Counted from the first letter of the stretch, positions 17,683 to 27,793 are shown. The stretch: 64,000 nucleotides of DNA from Hyphomonadaceae bacterium (GCA_019753175.1 JAIELK010000016.1:62001-126000), one strand, 5' to 3'. The notes: a model not told the origin generated them from the letters alone. Program-made: numbers and translations.

Positions 17683-18813
17683 ATGCCATGGAATGATCAA
17701 TCCGGCGGCAGCGGCGGCCAGGGGCCCTGGGGCTCAGGTCCGCGTCGGCCATGGGGCCAGCAACAGCAACGACCACCGCGTGCTCCAGAAGGCCCCGATC
17801 TCGACGAATGGCTGCGCCAGTTGCGTGAGCGTTTTGGCGGCCGCGGCGGCGGGGGCGATGGCGGCGCTGGGCGTCGCAACCCGATCTCATGGCCAGTGAT
17901 CGCCGCAGTGCTTGTTGGCGGTTGGCTTCTGACCGGCGTCTACACCGTTGATGAAGGCGAACAGGCTGTCATCACCACGCTTGGCGCTTACAGCCGCACG
18001 ACCGGGCCTGGCATCCATATGCATGCGCCGGCGCCGTTTGAAGCGCGCCGCGTAATCAACGTCACGGGCCAGCGCACCGATGAAATTGGCTTCGTCAACC
18101 GCAACAACCAGACCACCGACAATCCTGACGAAAGCCTGATGATCACCGGCGACCGCAACATCGTCGAAGTGCACTTCCGCATCGCCTACAACATCAAGGA
18201 CGTTGTCGATTTCGCCTTTAACGTGCGCAATCCGGTCACCGTAGGAAACGAGCCAGGCGCCGTGCGCCAAGTGGCGGAGAGCGCCATGCGCGAAGTGATC
18301 GGTCAGCGCCAGCTCGAGCCGATCATCACGACCGACCGCGCCGCGGTCGAATTGGCGGTCGAGCAATTGATGCAACAGACACTGGATGAGTACCAGGCTG
18401 GCGTGCAAGTGCTGCAGGTCGAACTGCTGCGCGCCGCGGCGCCATCGGCGGTGAGCGACGCCTTTCGTGACGTTCAGAACGCCGGATCGGATGCCGAGAC
18501 CGCCGTGAACAACGCCGAGCGCGAAGCGGCTCAGCTCATCAACCAGGCACAAGCTTATCGCGAGCAGGCGGTTCGGGAAGCGACGGGTGATGCGCAGCGC
18601 TTCGTCTCGGTGTACGAGCAGTATCGTCAGGCGCCGCAGGTGACGCGCGATCGGCTTTACATGGAGACCATGGAGCGCGTGTATCAGCGCGGAAACCTTA
18701 TCATCCTCGATCAGCGCGGCGGCGCCGTGCCGTATTTGCCGCTGGACACGATGACGCGCCGGCAGCCGCAACCCGGACAGCAGCAGCAACAACCGCAAGG
18801 GGGAGCGCGCTAA
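17683..18813 (+). CDS. hflK: HflK, SPFH-family membrane protease regulator
   Basis: 376 residues from MPWNDQSGG at 17683. A Gly/Gln/Pro-rich cytoplasmic tail (1-65) precedes one transmembrane helix (about 68-88) and an SPFH/band 7 domain with a long C-terminal coiled coil rich in Ala, Glu and Gln, ending in a Gln-rich tail. HflK and HflC form a large periplasmic cage around FtsH and modulate its proteolysis. The gene shares one base with hflC (stop TAA ending at 18813, ATG beginning there), indicating translational coupling. Confidence 0.95.
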   Translation: MPWNDQSGGSGGQGPWGSGPRRPWGQQQQRPPRAPEGPDLDEWLRQLRERFGGRGGGGDGGAGRRNPISWPVIAAVLVGGWLLTGVYTVDEGEQAVITTLGAYSRTTGPGIHMHAPAPFEARRVINVTGQRTDEIGFVNRNNQTTDNPDESLMITGDRNIVEVHFRIAYNIKDVVDFAFNVRNPVTVGNEPGAVRQVAESAMREVIGQRQLEPIITTDRAAVELAVEQLMQQTLDEYQAGVQVLQVELLRAAAPSAVSDAFRDVQNAGSDAETAVNNAEREAAQLINQAQAYREQAVREATGDAQRFVSVYEQYRQAPQVTRDRLYMETMERVYQRGNLIILDQRGGAVPYLPLDTMTRRQPQPGQQQQQPQGGAR

Positions 18814-19661
18814 TGTTCCGCAACCCTCTCATCTTGTTCTTCGCCGGCTTGGCGCTGCTTACTCTAGTGTTGAATTCGCTCTTCGTGGTGCGTCAGGATC
18901 AGCAGGCGATCCTGTTGCGCTTCGGACAGTTCACCAGCGCCATCAATGAACCAGGCGCGAGTGAACCGGGATTGTACTTCAAATTGCCGTTTGTTGAATC
19001 GGTGATTTTCTATGATCGCCGCAACATTGGCACGACGCTCGAAGGCGAGCAGTTCAATGCCTCCGATCAGGAAATCCTGATCGTGGACGCTATCGTCCGG
19101 TGGAAGATCACCGATCCACGCCGCTTCTATCAGAGCGCGCTCACCGAAGAGGCCGGGGCCGACAGGTTGGCCACGTTCACGGAAGCAGCGATGCGCCGGG
19201 TGCTTGCGTCAGCCACGTCGAATGACGTCATCTCAGGCCGCCGCGCCGAACTGATGCGGGCGATCGAGACCAACCTGAACGAGGCGGCTGCCAGTGAACT
19301 TGGCGTGCAGGTTATTGATGTGCGCATCCGACAGGCCGACCAGCCTGAGGAAACGAGGGAGCGTGTGTATGAGCGCATGCGATCCGAGCGTCAGCAGGTC
19401 GCCGGCCGTATCCGCGCCGAAGGCGATCGCCGCGCCACCGTCATCCGTGCAACGGCGCGGCAAGAGTCGGAGCGGCTTCGCGGTGAAGGCGACGGCGAAC
19501 GTGCTCGAATCTTCGCTCAGGCTTATGGCCGCGATCCGGAATTCGCCGCCTTCTACCGCTCGATGATCGCCTATGAATCGGCGTTGCAGGCCGGAACGCC
19601 GATCGTCGTGCCGCCTGACAGCGATTTCTTCCGCTACATGCAGCGTCGGCGCGGCCAGTAG
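18813..19661 (+). CDS. hflC: HflC, SPFH-family membrane protease regulator
   Basis: 282 residues. An N-terminal signal-anchor helix (about 5-25), then band 7 domain with the RRNIGTTLEGEQFNASDQE region, and the coiled-coil segment with AEGDRRATVIRATARQESE. It is the obligate partner of HflK. A GGGGGAGCG run inside the end of hflK is its ribosome-binding site. The degP-family gene follows after 39 bp in the usual alphaproteobacterial order. Confidence 0.95.
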   Translation: MFRNPLILFFAGLALLTLVLNSLFVVRQDQQAILLRFGQFTSAINEPGASEPGLYFKLPFVESVIFYDRRNIGTTLEGEQFNASDQEILIVDAIVRWKITDPRRFYQSALTEEAGADRLATFTEAAMRRVLASATSNDVISGRRAELMRAIETNLNEAAASELGVQVIDVRIRQADQPEETRERVYERMRSERQQVAGRIRAEGDRRATVIRATARQESERLRGEGDGERARIFAQAYGRDPEFAAFYRSMIAYESALQAGTPIVVPPDSDFFRYMQRRRGQ

Positions 19662-19700
19662 CAGTTGCCGGGCGAGGGCGGCGCGGTCCATAACGAGGCC

Positions 19701-21113
19701 ATGCGCCGCTTTCTCGCCGTGCTCGTCGTGCTCGCCCTGACCGCGCCCGCGCTGGCGCAGTCGCGCTTGCCTGCGCAGGGCTTCGCCGACCTTAACGAGC
19801 GGCTGTCGCCGGCGGTGGTGAACATCGCCACCAGCCAGCGCGTCGATGGCGTCGACGAACTGCCGCGCTTTCCGCCGGGCTCGCCGATGGAACGGCTGAA
19901 CGAGGGCCTTTCCGACAACGGGGCCCAGATCACCTCGCTGGGCTCCGGCTTCATCATCTCGCCGGATGGCGTGGTCGTCACCAACAATCACGTCATCGAG
20001 GCCGCCGACGCCATTGAGGTCATTCTGCAGAACAACGACCGCTACGAGGCGATCGTCGTCGGCCGCGATCCCGCCACCGACATCGCCGTGCTGCGCATTC
20101 AAGCGCGTGCCCCGCTGCCCTACGTCACCATGGGCGACAGCGATGCGGCGCGGGTAGGCGATATCGTGCTTGCTATCGGCAACCCGTTCGGGCTCGGCGG
20201 GTCGCTGAGCGTCGGCGTCGTCAGCGCGCGCAACCGCAACATCGATGCGGGCCGCTACGATGATTTCATCCAGACCGACGCCGCCATCAATCGCGGCAAT
20301 TCGGGCGGGCCGCTGTTCAACACCGATGGCGAAGTGATCGGGGTCAACACCGCCATTGTGTCGCCTACAGGCGCGTCGGTGGGGGTGGGCTTTGCCACGC
20401 CTACCTCCATCGTCGAACCGGTGATCAACCAATTGCTGCTCTACGGCGAGACCCGACGCGGCTGGCTCGGTGTCCGCCTCGCCAATCTGACCCGCGCCAT
20501 AGCGTCGCGCGCCGGCTACGACGGAGCGACCGGTGCGGTCGTCACCCGGATCACCCCGAACGGTCCTGCGGCGGCGGCGGGCTTGCGGCCTGGCGACATC
20601 GTCGTTCGCTTCAACGGGCGCGAGGTCGCCGACAGCCGCGCTTTGACGCGGATGGTCGGTGAAGCGGAAATCGGCGCCAATGTCGCGATCGAGATCGTGC
20701 GAGAAGGCGAGCGTCAAGCCCTATCGGTGCAGATCGCCCGCTTGCAGGAGACCGCTGACGGCCGGCGGATCGTGCGCGATTCCGAGTCTGCGCCGGCGCG
20801 GCGGGACGGCGGCCCGCGCGGCGGGCGCATTTTCGGCATCGCGCTCTCCGAGCTTGACGCCAGCCTGCGCGAGGAATTCCAGATCGACGCCGACGTCGAG
20901 GGGCTGGTGGTCTTGTCCGTTGACATCGGCGGAGAAAACGAAGGCGCTGTGCGGCCGGGCGACGTGATCGAGGAACTCGCGTTTCAAGACGTCGCTACAA
21001 TGACCGCCGCCCGCGCCGTCGCCGGCCGGGCCGCCATCGACGAGACGGCGGTCGTCGCGCGCATCAATCGCGGCGGCGACATCACCTATCGCCGCATCAA
21101 GGCGCGCAGCTGA
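19701..21113 (+). CDS. degP: Periplasmic DegP/DegQ-family serine protease
   Basis: 470 residues from MRRFLAVL at 19701. Residues 1-20 are a Sec signal peptide ending ALA-Q. The trypsin-like domain has the triad H97 (TNNHVIEA), D127 (TDIAVLRI) and S201 (GNSGGPLF). Two PDZ domains follow, the first at about 250-345 (RGWLGVRL to IARL), the second ending at the C-terminus. DegP-type proteins degrade or chaperone misfolded envelope proteins. Position directly after hflKC puts two membrane and envelope quality-control functions in one operon. Confidence 0.93.
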   Translation: MRRFLAVLVVLALTAPALAQSRLPAQGFADLNERLSPAVVNIATSQRVDGVDELPRFPPGSPMERLNEGLSDNGAQITSLGSGFIISPDGVVVTNNHVIEAADAIEVILQNNDRYEAIVVGRDPATDIAVLRIQARAPLPYVTMGDSDAARVGDIVLAIGNPFGLGGSLSVGVVSARNRNIDAGRYDDFIQTDAAINRGNSGGPLFNTDGEVIGVNTAIVSPTGASVGVGFATPTSIVEPVINQLLLYGETRRGWLGVRLANLTRAIASRAGYDGATGAVVTRITPNGPAAAAGLRPGDIVVRFNGREVADSRALTRMVGEAEIGANVAIEIVREGERQALSVQIARLQETADGRRIVRDSESAPARRDGGPRGGRIFGIALSELDASLREEFQIDADVEGLVVLSVDIGGENEGAVRPGDVIEELAFQDVATMTAARAVAGRAAIDETAVVARINRGGDITYRRIKARS

Positions 21114-21148
21114 TTGCGACAACGCGGGCGGCGCGTTAGGCACGGACA

Positions 21149-22582
21149 ATGACAGATCAGGCACAAAGACCAAAAGCGCGCCGGGCGCGCGGGCTCCAGG
21201 ATCGGCGCGGAGCGCCGCTGGCGCGCGAGCGCGATATCATCGCCAAGGTGTCGCGTGTGTATGAAGCGTGGGGCTTCGAGCAGTTGGACACGGCGGCGTT
21301 CGAGTACGCGGATGCCTTGGGCAAGTTTCTGCCGGATCAGGATCGGCCGAACGAAGGCGTGTTTGCATTTCAGGACGACGACGAGCAATGGCTCGCCATG
21401 CGCTACGATTTGACGGCGCCCTTAGCGCGCTTCGTGGCGGAGAATTTCGACGCCCTGCCGAAGCCGTATCGGCGCTGGGCGGCGGGACCCGTGTGGCGCA
21501 ACGAGAAACCGGGTCCGGGCCGCTTCCGCGAATTCTGGCAGTGCGACGCCGACACGGTCGGCGCTGCTTCGCCGGCGGCTGATGCTGAGATGATCGCCAT
21601 GGCGTGCGCGGCGCTGGAGGCGGCCGGGGTGCGGCGTGGCGGGTACCAGCTTAGGTTTTCGACACGCAAGTTGCTCGACGCCGTGCTGGCGAGCATCGGC
21701 GTCTCGCCGCAAGCCTATGCGGTGCGGCTGACTGTGCTGCGCGCGATCGACAAGTATGACCGGCTGGGCGTCGAAGGCGTCGAGGCTTTGCTCGGCGCTG
21801 GCCGCAAGGACGAGTCGGGCGACTTCACCAAAGGCGCCGGGCTCGATGGTGGGCAGCGCGCTACAATCATGAAATTGGTGACGTCCGGCGCCGATAACCG
21901 CGCGAGCGTGTTGGCCCGTCTCGCAAATGTTGGCGGCGATGCGGCTGACGAACTGCGCGCGATTGACGAAGCGCTTGTGGCGCTAGGTGTCGACGATACG
22001 CAAGCGGCGATCGACCCCACCATCGTTCGCGGCCTTGAGTACTACACCGGTGCCGTGTTCGAGGCGCAGCTGATCGAAGGCGAGGCGGCGCTCGGCTCGG
22101 TCGGCGGCGGCGGGCGCTACGACGATCTGGTCGCGCGCTTTCGCGGCGAGCGCATTCCCGCAACGGGCTTTTCCATCGGCGTTTCTCGCTTGGCCGCGGC
22201 GTTGCAGGCGCAAGAAGAAGCCGAGTCCGAGGGACCGGTGGTCGTTCTGGTCATGGATCAGACGCGCGTCAGCGATGCGCTGGCGATGGCGGCGCAGCTT
22301 CGCGAAGCAGGCATCCGCGCCGAAGCCTATCTCGGCGGCGGCGGCATGAAGGCGCAGCTCAAATACGCCGACAAACGCGCCGCGCCGATCGCGGTCATCC
22401 AGGGCGGCGACGAACTCGCCAAGGGCGTGGTGACGCTCAAGGATTTGAAGCTTGGCGCGCGTATCGCGGCAGGCCTTGGCGAAGATCGCGAGGCCTACGC
22501 CAAGGCCCGCGAGCAGGTGCAAGTCGAAGCGCCTCGCGCCGAGATTGTCGCTGCGGTGCAGCAAATTCTGCATCGGGTCTGA
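21149..22582 (+). CDS. hisS: Histidyl-tRNA synthetase, alphaproteobacterial type
   Basis: 477 residues. Class II motif 2 reads GPVWRNEKPGPGRFREFWQCDADT, and the histidine-A motif is RGLEYYTG, with GGGGRYDDL and the C-terminal anticodon-binding domain (about 370-470) present, so this is a full synthetase rather than HisZ. The motif 2 region differs from the usual bacterial form (R-x-G-x-x-FRxERPQ-GRxRQFxQ) and matches the divergent HisRS of many alphaproteobacteria that charge a tRNA-His lacking the extra G-1. It starts 35 bp after degP and is followed by a strong terminator. Confidence 0.92.
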   Translation: MTDQAQRPKARRARGLQDRRGAPLARERDIIAKVSRVYEAWGFEQLDTAAFEYADALGKFLPDQDRPNEGVFAFQDDDEQWLAMRYDLTAPLARFVAENFDALPKPYRRWAAGPVWRNEKPGPGRFREFWQCDADTVGAASPAADAEMIAMACAALEAAGVRRGGYQLRFSTRKLLDAVLASIGVSPQAYAVRLTVLRAIDKYDRLGVEGVEALLGAGRKDESGDFTKGAGLDGGQRATIMKLVTSGADNRASVLARLANVGGDAADELRAIDEALVALGVDDTQAAIDPTIVRGLEYYTGAVFEAQLIEGEAALGSVGGGGRYDDLVARFRGERIPATGFSIGVSRLAAALQAQEEAESEGPVVVLVMDQTRVSDALAMAAQLREAGIRAEAYLGGGGMKAQLKYADKRAAPIAVIQGGDELAKGVVTLKDLKLGARIAAGLGEDREAYAKAREQVQVEAPRAEIVAAVQQILHRV

Positions 22583-22682
22583 GTTGAATTGACGCGGCGA
22601 AAAGTTGGCGTAATTTCCGCGCGATCGCTTCGTCGCGGGCGGTCGCGTTTCGGGGAGGAGACGCTCCAAATAAGCGACATTA

Positions 22683-22718
22683 GACGGCCGCGCCGGGTAC
22701 GGTGCGGCCGTCTTTTCG
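22683..22718 (+). terminator. Intrinsic terminator of the hflKC-degP-hisS operon
   Basis: A 9-bp perfect stem (GACGGCCGC at 22683-22691 with GCGGCCGTC at 22704-22712) and a 12-nt loop are followed by TTTTCGTT. It lies 100 bp past hisS and touches the stop codon of the convergent nhaA gene. Confidence 0.85.
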
Positions 22719-23972
22719 TTAGCGCTTGTCGATGTCCTCGATGACGCCGCGGGCTTCGGCGACGTCTTCTTCAGGCCCGTAGTCCGCATGCGCGCGGGGC
22801 GCTGGCGCGCGGCACGCGAGCCACAGCACCGTCAATCCCAAGATGGCCGAAAGCAGCGAACCTCCAAGCACGCCAAAGCGCACCGATGCGGCGATGTCGC
22901 CGCCGCCGAACGCGAGCGTGCCGATGAACAAACTCATGGTGAAGCCGATACCGGCGATCATCGCCATGCCGAGCATTTGCGGCCACGTGCCCGGTGCGCG
23001 CTGCTTGAGCGCGATGCATGCGAGCCACGAGCACAACACGATGCCGATCGGCTTGCCGAGCACGAGCCCCGCGGCGATGCCGAGCGCGACCGGATGCAAC
23101 AGCGCTTCGAAGCCGGCCCCGTTCAAGCTGACGCCGGCATTGGCGAGCGCGAAGATCGGCATGATCGCGAATTGCACCCACGGCTTGAGCGTGTGTTCGG
23201 CTGACGTGAGGGGCGAGCTCCCGTCCGCGCCGCGCATCGGTATTGTCAGCGCCGTCAACACGCCGGCGATGGTGGCGTGCACGCCGGAGATCAGCATGAA
23301 GCCCCAGAGGACGAGGCCCAGCGCCCAGTAATAAAGCAGTGTCTTCACCCCGGCGCGGTTCATCATCAACATGACGAGGAACGTCGCCAGCGCGCCGCCG
23401 ATCGCCCAGCCGACGAGGTGCTTGGAGTAGAAGAGGGCGATGATGAGAATGGCGCCGAGGTCGTCGATGATGGCGAGTGCGAGCAGAAAGAGTCTGAGCC
23501 CGCTGGGCACGCGCGAACCCAGCAGCGACATGACGCCGAGCGCGAATGCGATGTCGGTCGCCGCGGGGATTGCCCAGCCGCGCACGTAGTCGGGGTTGTG
23601 CCCTGCAATAGCCAGGTAGATCAGCGCCGGCGCCGCCATGCCGCCGACCGCGCCCGCCATCGGCAGCGCCGCTTCGCGCGGGTTCTTGAATGGTCCCTCG
23701 ACGGTCTCGCGCTTCAGTTCGAGCCCCACATAGAGGAAGAAGATCACCATCAGCGCGTCGTTGATGATGAGGTGCAGGTTGACGGCGTGCGCGCCTTCGC
23801 CAACGCCGACCGAGAGCCCGGCGATCTGGTCTTCGAGCAAGTGGTAGAACGCTTCACCCGTCGGCCCGTTGAGCAACAGGAACGAGGCGATGGTGGCGGC
23901 GATCAGCACGTAGCCCGGGGCCGTGTCGCGCTGCCACCAGTGCTTGATTGCGCCCGATTGTGTGGCCATCAT
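22719..23972 (-). CDS. nhaA: Na+/H+ antiporter NhaA
   Basis: 417 residues, about 12 transmembrane helices. NhaA exchanges external protons for internal sodium and protects against salt and alkaline stress. The transport aspartates are in AATDIAFALGV and in AIIDDLGAI (the adjacent Asp pair of helix V). A charged C-terminal tail of about 25 residues ends in EDIDKR. The 243-bp region upstream is shared with the divergent TonB receptor gene. Confidence 0.95.
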   Translation of the reverse strand: MMATQSGAIKHWWQRDTAPGYVLIAATIASFLLLNGPTGEAFYHLLEDQIAGLSVGVGEGAHAVNLHLIINDALMVIFFLYVGLELKRETVEGPFKNPREAALPMAGAVGGMAAPALIYLAIAGHNPDYVRGWAIPAATDIAFALGVMSLLGSRVPSGLRLFLLALAIIDDLGAILIIALFYSKHLVGWAIGGALATFLVMLMMNRAGVKTLLYYWALGLVLWGFMLISGVHATIAGVLTALTIPMRGADGSSPLTSAEHTLKPWVQFAIMPIFALANAGVSLNGAGFEALLHPVALGIAAGLVLGKPIGIVLCSWLACIALKQRAPGTWPQMLGMAMIAGIGFTMSLFIGTLAFGGGDIAASVRFGVLGGSLLSAILGLTVLWLACRAPAPRAHADYGPEEDVAEARGVIEDIDKR

Positions 23973-24215
23973 CCAGCCCGATCTTCAAAGCGGCTTGTTT
24001 CCACGCCTCGCCCCAAATTTGCAATCGCCGAACTGCGCGTTTGCATGTGACTAATCGAGCACGTCCAACCTATTGATTCCGTTACGTCAACACGCCCGAG
24101 AGACGCGCGCGTCATAAATACGTTAACAAGCTTTTGTTGCGCTGTCGGAATCGCTGAGTATCCCACCGACTTATCGGTCACGCCGCGTGGAGTCGGCGTC
24201 GGTTGGGGGTGCAAG
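23973..24215. other. Divergent promoter region between nhaA and TonB receptor
   Basis: 243 bp without a gene and visibly richer in A and T than its surroundings (for example ATAAATACGTTAACAAGC around 24114). It must hold the promoters of both nhaA (minus) and the receptor (plus). AACAAGCTTTTGTT at 24124-24137 is an imperfect palindrome that could be an operator. No small gene is convincing. Confidence 0.4.
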
Positions 24216-27200
24216 ATGCTCAGGAAGATGTTCACCAGCGCCGCCGTGGCGGCTCTGACGGCGTCGGTCGCCACTGCGGCGTACGCGCAAGAAGTGTCCA
24301 GCGCCATGCGCGGTTATGTGGTGGACGACGCCGGTGCGGCGGTGACGAACGCGACGGTGCGCATCACTCACGTACCCACCGGGCGCGTCATCGAGGTGAC
24401 CTCTAACGAAGAAGGCGCCTTCTTCGTGGGCGGTCTGCGGGTTGGCGGTCCTTATCGTGTCGAAGCGTCGGCGCCGGGAATGGGCGCGGACATCCAAGAG
24501 TACCCCATCCTCGGCGTCGGTGATGTCGCCGAAATCCTGTTGGCGTTGTCTTCAGGCGGCGACGGCGGCGAAATCGTTGTCACCGCGCGTCGCGAGCTCG
24601 ACACCAACGGGCCAACGACCGGCCTCGGCGCCATCGACATCGCGCAGCTCCCCTCGTTCGGCCGCGATCCCAAGGACCTGGTTCGCCTCGATCCGTTCGT
24701 GACCATCGAGCCGTCGAACTCGAACGCTATCGTCGTCGCCGGCCAGAACAGCCGCTTCAACCTGATCACGGTTGATGGCGTTCGCCAAAACGACGATTTC
24801 GGTCTCAACAATAACGGCTACCCCACGCAGCGTTCGCCAGTATCGCTTGATGCGATCGAGGCGATCTCGGTGCGCGTGGCGCCGTACAGTGTCCGCTACA
24901 ACGGCTTCACCGGCGGCAACATCAATCTCGTGACCCGCAGCGGCACCAACGAGTTCAAAGGCTCGCTGTTCTACGAATACACCGATGAGACGCTGGGCGG
25001 CGATCGCATCCCCAACATCAACAACGACCTGCTCAATACACTCGATACGCCGTTCGAAACCCGCAATTGGGGCGTTTCGCTGGGCGGCCCGATCCTTAAG
25101 GATCGCCTGTTCTTCTTCGCAAGCTATGAGGATTACTCCAACGACGCGGCTGGCATCGCGGGCCCGGCCGGCACCGGCCGCCAAGTCAGCGTTCCCGGCG
25201 TCAGCATCGCGGAGGTGCAAGCAATCCAGACCGCGCTGGACACCGTCTACAACTTCAGCTTCGACGTCGAAAACAGCGTCCTCGACACGCCGATCTTCGC
25301 AGAGGTCGACGAGAAAACGCTGCTGCGGCTGGATTGGAACATCAACAATGATCATCGCGCGTCGCTGACCTATCAGCTGACCGACGGCACGCGGCCTGTG
25401 GAAGGGGTGCGGTCAAACGACTCGGGGGCGGGTCTGTTGGCGCTGAACTCGCACCAGTACATCCTGGGCGACAATCTTGAGAGTTATACCGCCCAGCTGC
25501 AATCGCAGTGGACCGACGCGTTCTCGACCGAAATCATCGCCTCGCGCAAGATCGTCGATCGCACGCAGCAGCCGACCGCGGGACGCGAACCGTCAGCGAT
25601 CGGACTCACGCAAGGCGATGATCCGCTGATGTTCGGTCATGTCGAGATCACCGCGAACACAACGGCTCCCAACGGCACTGTCCAGGCGGGGCCGGACCGC
25701 TCGCGGCACTCGAACACCTTGTTGACCGAGACGGACAACCTGATTGCGCGCGGCACCTATCTCTTCGGCAATCATAGGATCGTCGGCGGCTACGAGTACA
25801 CCAGCATCAACGCTGAGAACCTCTTCGCGCAGGATGTCGAGGGGCGGTTCAATTTCAACAGCATCGCGAACCTCGTAGGGAACGGTGCGGGCCAAGTGTT
25901 CATTGACCGGCTGCGCTTGCGCGTGCCGGTGCTGGACGTGAACGGAGACGGCGTCCGCAACAAACTCGATTTCCTGGTCGACTGGGGGTTTACGACGCAC
26001 TCGGTGTACCTGGAAGACTCCTGGGACATTACCGATGACCTGACGGTTTTGTTCGGCGCACGTTACGACTGGTATGAATCCGGCGATCGTCCGAACGAAA
26101 ATACGCTTATCCGGTTCGACAATCAGACTTTCGAGGGCCGTTACGGCTTCGACAATGCCGAAAACCTCGACGGCCTCAATCTCTTCATGCCGCGCTTCGG
26201 CTTTGAGTGGACGCCGATCGATCGCCACCGCATTTCCGGCGGTGTTGGACTGTTTTCTGGCGGATCGCCGAACGTTTGGATTTCGAACAATTTTTCGAAC
26301 GACGGCCAAACGTCGGTCCTGTTGGACTGCCGGCGCGGAGTCAACACTGCGGCATGCCCGACTGCAACGACGAACGCGATATTCACAAGCCCAGCCACGT
26401 TATTCAACATTCCGGTTGCCTTTGAGAACCTGGCGCTCGCGGCGCCTGCTTATAACGCCTCGCTGCCGTCAGGCGTTGCGGCCGCGGTGCCGGGTGCAGC
26501 GTCCGTAACGACGCCAGGCCCGCTCGCCACAGAAAGCGTCAATGCCCTCGACCCGGATTTCGAGCCGGTGTCGACGTGGCGCGCGAACATCGCCTGGAAC
26601 TACGATAGCGGCGGCGACAATCCGTGGCGCGCGAGCGCAAGCCTTCTGTACAGCTGGGCAGAAAACGCCTTGACCTATGTCGATGCTCGCGGCTGCGCTC
26701 TTACTGGCGGCGACGCCGACATTGACGATTGCGCGCCGGTTGGTGTGCTTCCTGACGGTCGTCCACGTTACAATAACAATCCTACCCGTGGGGTTGGCGC
26801 AGGCACGACGACGCCAACGGACCTTGTGCTCACCAACACAGACGAGGGGGAATCTCTCGCTGTCGCCTTCGAGGTGGGCCGCTCTATCACGGACGGCTTC
26901 TGGGAAGGCTCCGAGTTCAGCCTGAGCTACACCTACACTGACGCGCAGGAAGTGAGCCCGCTGACCAGCTCAGTGGCGTTCTCGAACTACGCCAACATTT
27001 CAGTGTCCGATGTGAACAATCCCGGGCTGGCGACCTCCAACACCGAGATCGAGCACTCGATCAAAGGTCGGGTCACGTTCCAGCGCGAGTTCTTCCAAGG
27101 TCTGCCAACGACGTTCTCGATCTTCGCCGAACGTCGCTCGGGTCTGCCGTACAGCTACACGTTCTGTTTGCAGACGCCGGACGCGTTTGGCGATCCGAAT

Positions 27201-27731
27201 TTCAACGCCGCCTGCAGCGGCAGCGACCGCCAGCTTCTTTACGTGCCGACGGGGGCAAGCGATCCGATCGTGGGCTACAGCAGTGTCGGCTTGCGCGACG
27301 CGTTCCTGAACTATGTGGATAACAGTGACCTGGCTGACGCGCGAGGCGGCATCACCGAGCGCAACGATTACCGGTCGCCTTGGGTCACCCGCATTGATCT
27401 GCGCTTCCAGCAGGATCTTCCCGGCATCGCTGGGCACGGACGCGGCCAAGTCTACTTCGACGTCCTCAACTTCATGAACATGCTCAACCCGCGCTGGGGT
27501 ATAGTCGAGCAGACCGAGTTCCCGTTCAACCGCCCCCTGGTGCGCGCGGCGCTGGTCTCTAATGGGACCGCATTCGGCGCAGGCGGAACGTGCACCAATG
27601 TTGACGGCTGCTGGGTGTACTCGCCGCTTTCGGGGTCGAACTTCGATGTGCCGAACTTCGGCAATTCGAATTCAGACGCACCGCGGCGCTCGCTGTGGCA
27701 GCTGAAGCTGGGCGTGCGCTACACGTTCTAG
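24216..27731 (+). CDS. Oar-like TonB-dependent receptor with carboxypeptidase-regulatory domain
   Basis: 1171 residues. A signal peptide (1-25, ending AYA-Q) leads to a beta-sandwich carboxypeptidase-regulatory-like domain (about 27-105, GYVVDDAGAAVTNATVRI), a TonB box region with IVVTAR, a plug domain with ITVDGVRQND, and a large outer-membrane barrel ending LGVRYTF with the C-terminal aromatic residue needed for barrel assembly. This layout is the Oar family, used for import or surface functions with large substrates. Cys pairs in loops (for example near 715-725) suggest disulfides. The substrate is unknown. A strong terminator follows, so it is probably monocistronic. Confidence 0.9.
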   Translation: MLRKMFTSAAVAALTASVATAAYAQEVSSAMRGYVVDDAGAAVTNATVRITHVPTGRVIEVTSNEEGAFFVGGLRVGGPYRVEASAPGMGADIQEYPILGVGDVAEILLALSSGGDGGEIVVTARRELDTNGPTTGLGAIDIAQLPSFGRDPKDLVRLDPFVTIEPSNSNAIVVAGQNSRFNLITVDGVRQNDDFGLNNNGYPTQRSPVSLDAIEAISVRVAPYSVRYNGFTGGNINLVTRSGTNEFKGSLFYEYTDETLGGDRIPNINNDLLNTLDTPFETRNWGVSLGGPILKDRLFFFASYEDYSNDAAGIAGPAGTGRQVSVPGVSIAEVQAIQTALDTVYNFSFDVENSVLDTPIFAEVDEKTLLRLDWNINNDHRASLTYQLTDGTRPVEGVRSNDSGAGLLALNSHQYILGDNLESYTAQLQSQWTDAFSTEIIASRKIVDRTQQPTAGREPSAIGLTQGDDPLMFGHVEITANTTAPNGTVQAGPDRSRHSNTLLTETDNLIARGTYLFGNHRIVGGYEYTSINAENLFAQDVEGRFNFNSIANLVGNGAGQVFIDRLRLRVPVLDVNGDGVRNKLDFLVDWGFTTHSVYLEDSWDITDDLTVLFGARYDWYESGDRPNENTLIRFDNQTFEGRYGFDNAENLDGLNLFMPRFGFEWTPIDRHRISGGVGLFSGGSPNVWISNNFSNDGQTSVLLDCRRGVNTAACPTATTNAIFTSPATLFNIPVAFENLALAAPAYNASLPSGVAAAVPGAASVTTPGPLATESVNALDPDFEPVSTWRANIAWNYDSGGDNPWRASASLLYSWAENALTYVDARGCALTGGDADIDDCAPVGVLPDGRPRYNNNPTRGVGAGTTTPTDLVLTNTDEGESLAVAFEVGRSITDGFWEGSEFSLSYTYTDAQEVSPLTSSVAFSNYANISVSDVNNPGLATSNTEIEHSIKGRVTFQREFFQGLPTTFSIFAERRSGLPYSYTFCLQTPDAFGDPNFNAACSGSDRQLLYVPTGASDPIVGYSSVGLRDAFLNYVDNSDLADARGGITERNDYRSPWVTRIDLRFQQDLPGIAGHGRGQVYFDVLNFMNMLNPRWGIVEQTEFPFNRPLVRAALVSNGTAFGAGGTCTNVDGCWVYSPLSGSNFDVPNFGNSNSDAPRRSLWQLKLGVRYTF

Positions 27732-27754
27732 AACCCGTCTGCATTCCCGCCTTC

Positions 27755-27793
27755 AAGAGCGGCTTGGGCCACCCAAGCCGCTCTTTTGTTTGG
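27755..27793 (+). terminator. Intrinsic terminator of the Oar-like receptor
   Basis: A 14-bp perfect stem (AAGAGCGGCTTGGG at 27755-27768 with its complement at 27772-27785), a 3-nt loop and a T-rich tail. It lies 24 bp past the stop codon. Confidence 0.9.

Noticed and set aside
19233-20717. A 494-codon minus-strand frame across hflC and degP
   Set aside because: Antisense shadow of a DegP-type protease with intact catalytic triad; no motif of its own.
23277-24050. A 257-codon plus-strand frame across nhaA
   Set aside because: Antisense to an intact NhaA with all transport aspartates; no motif.
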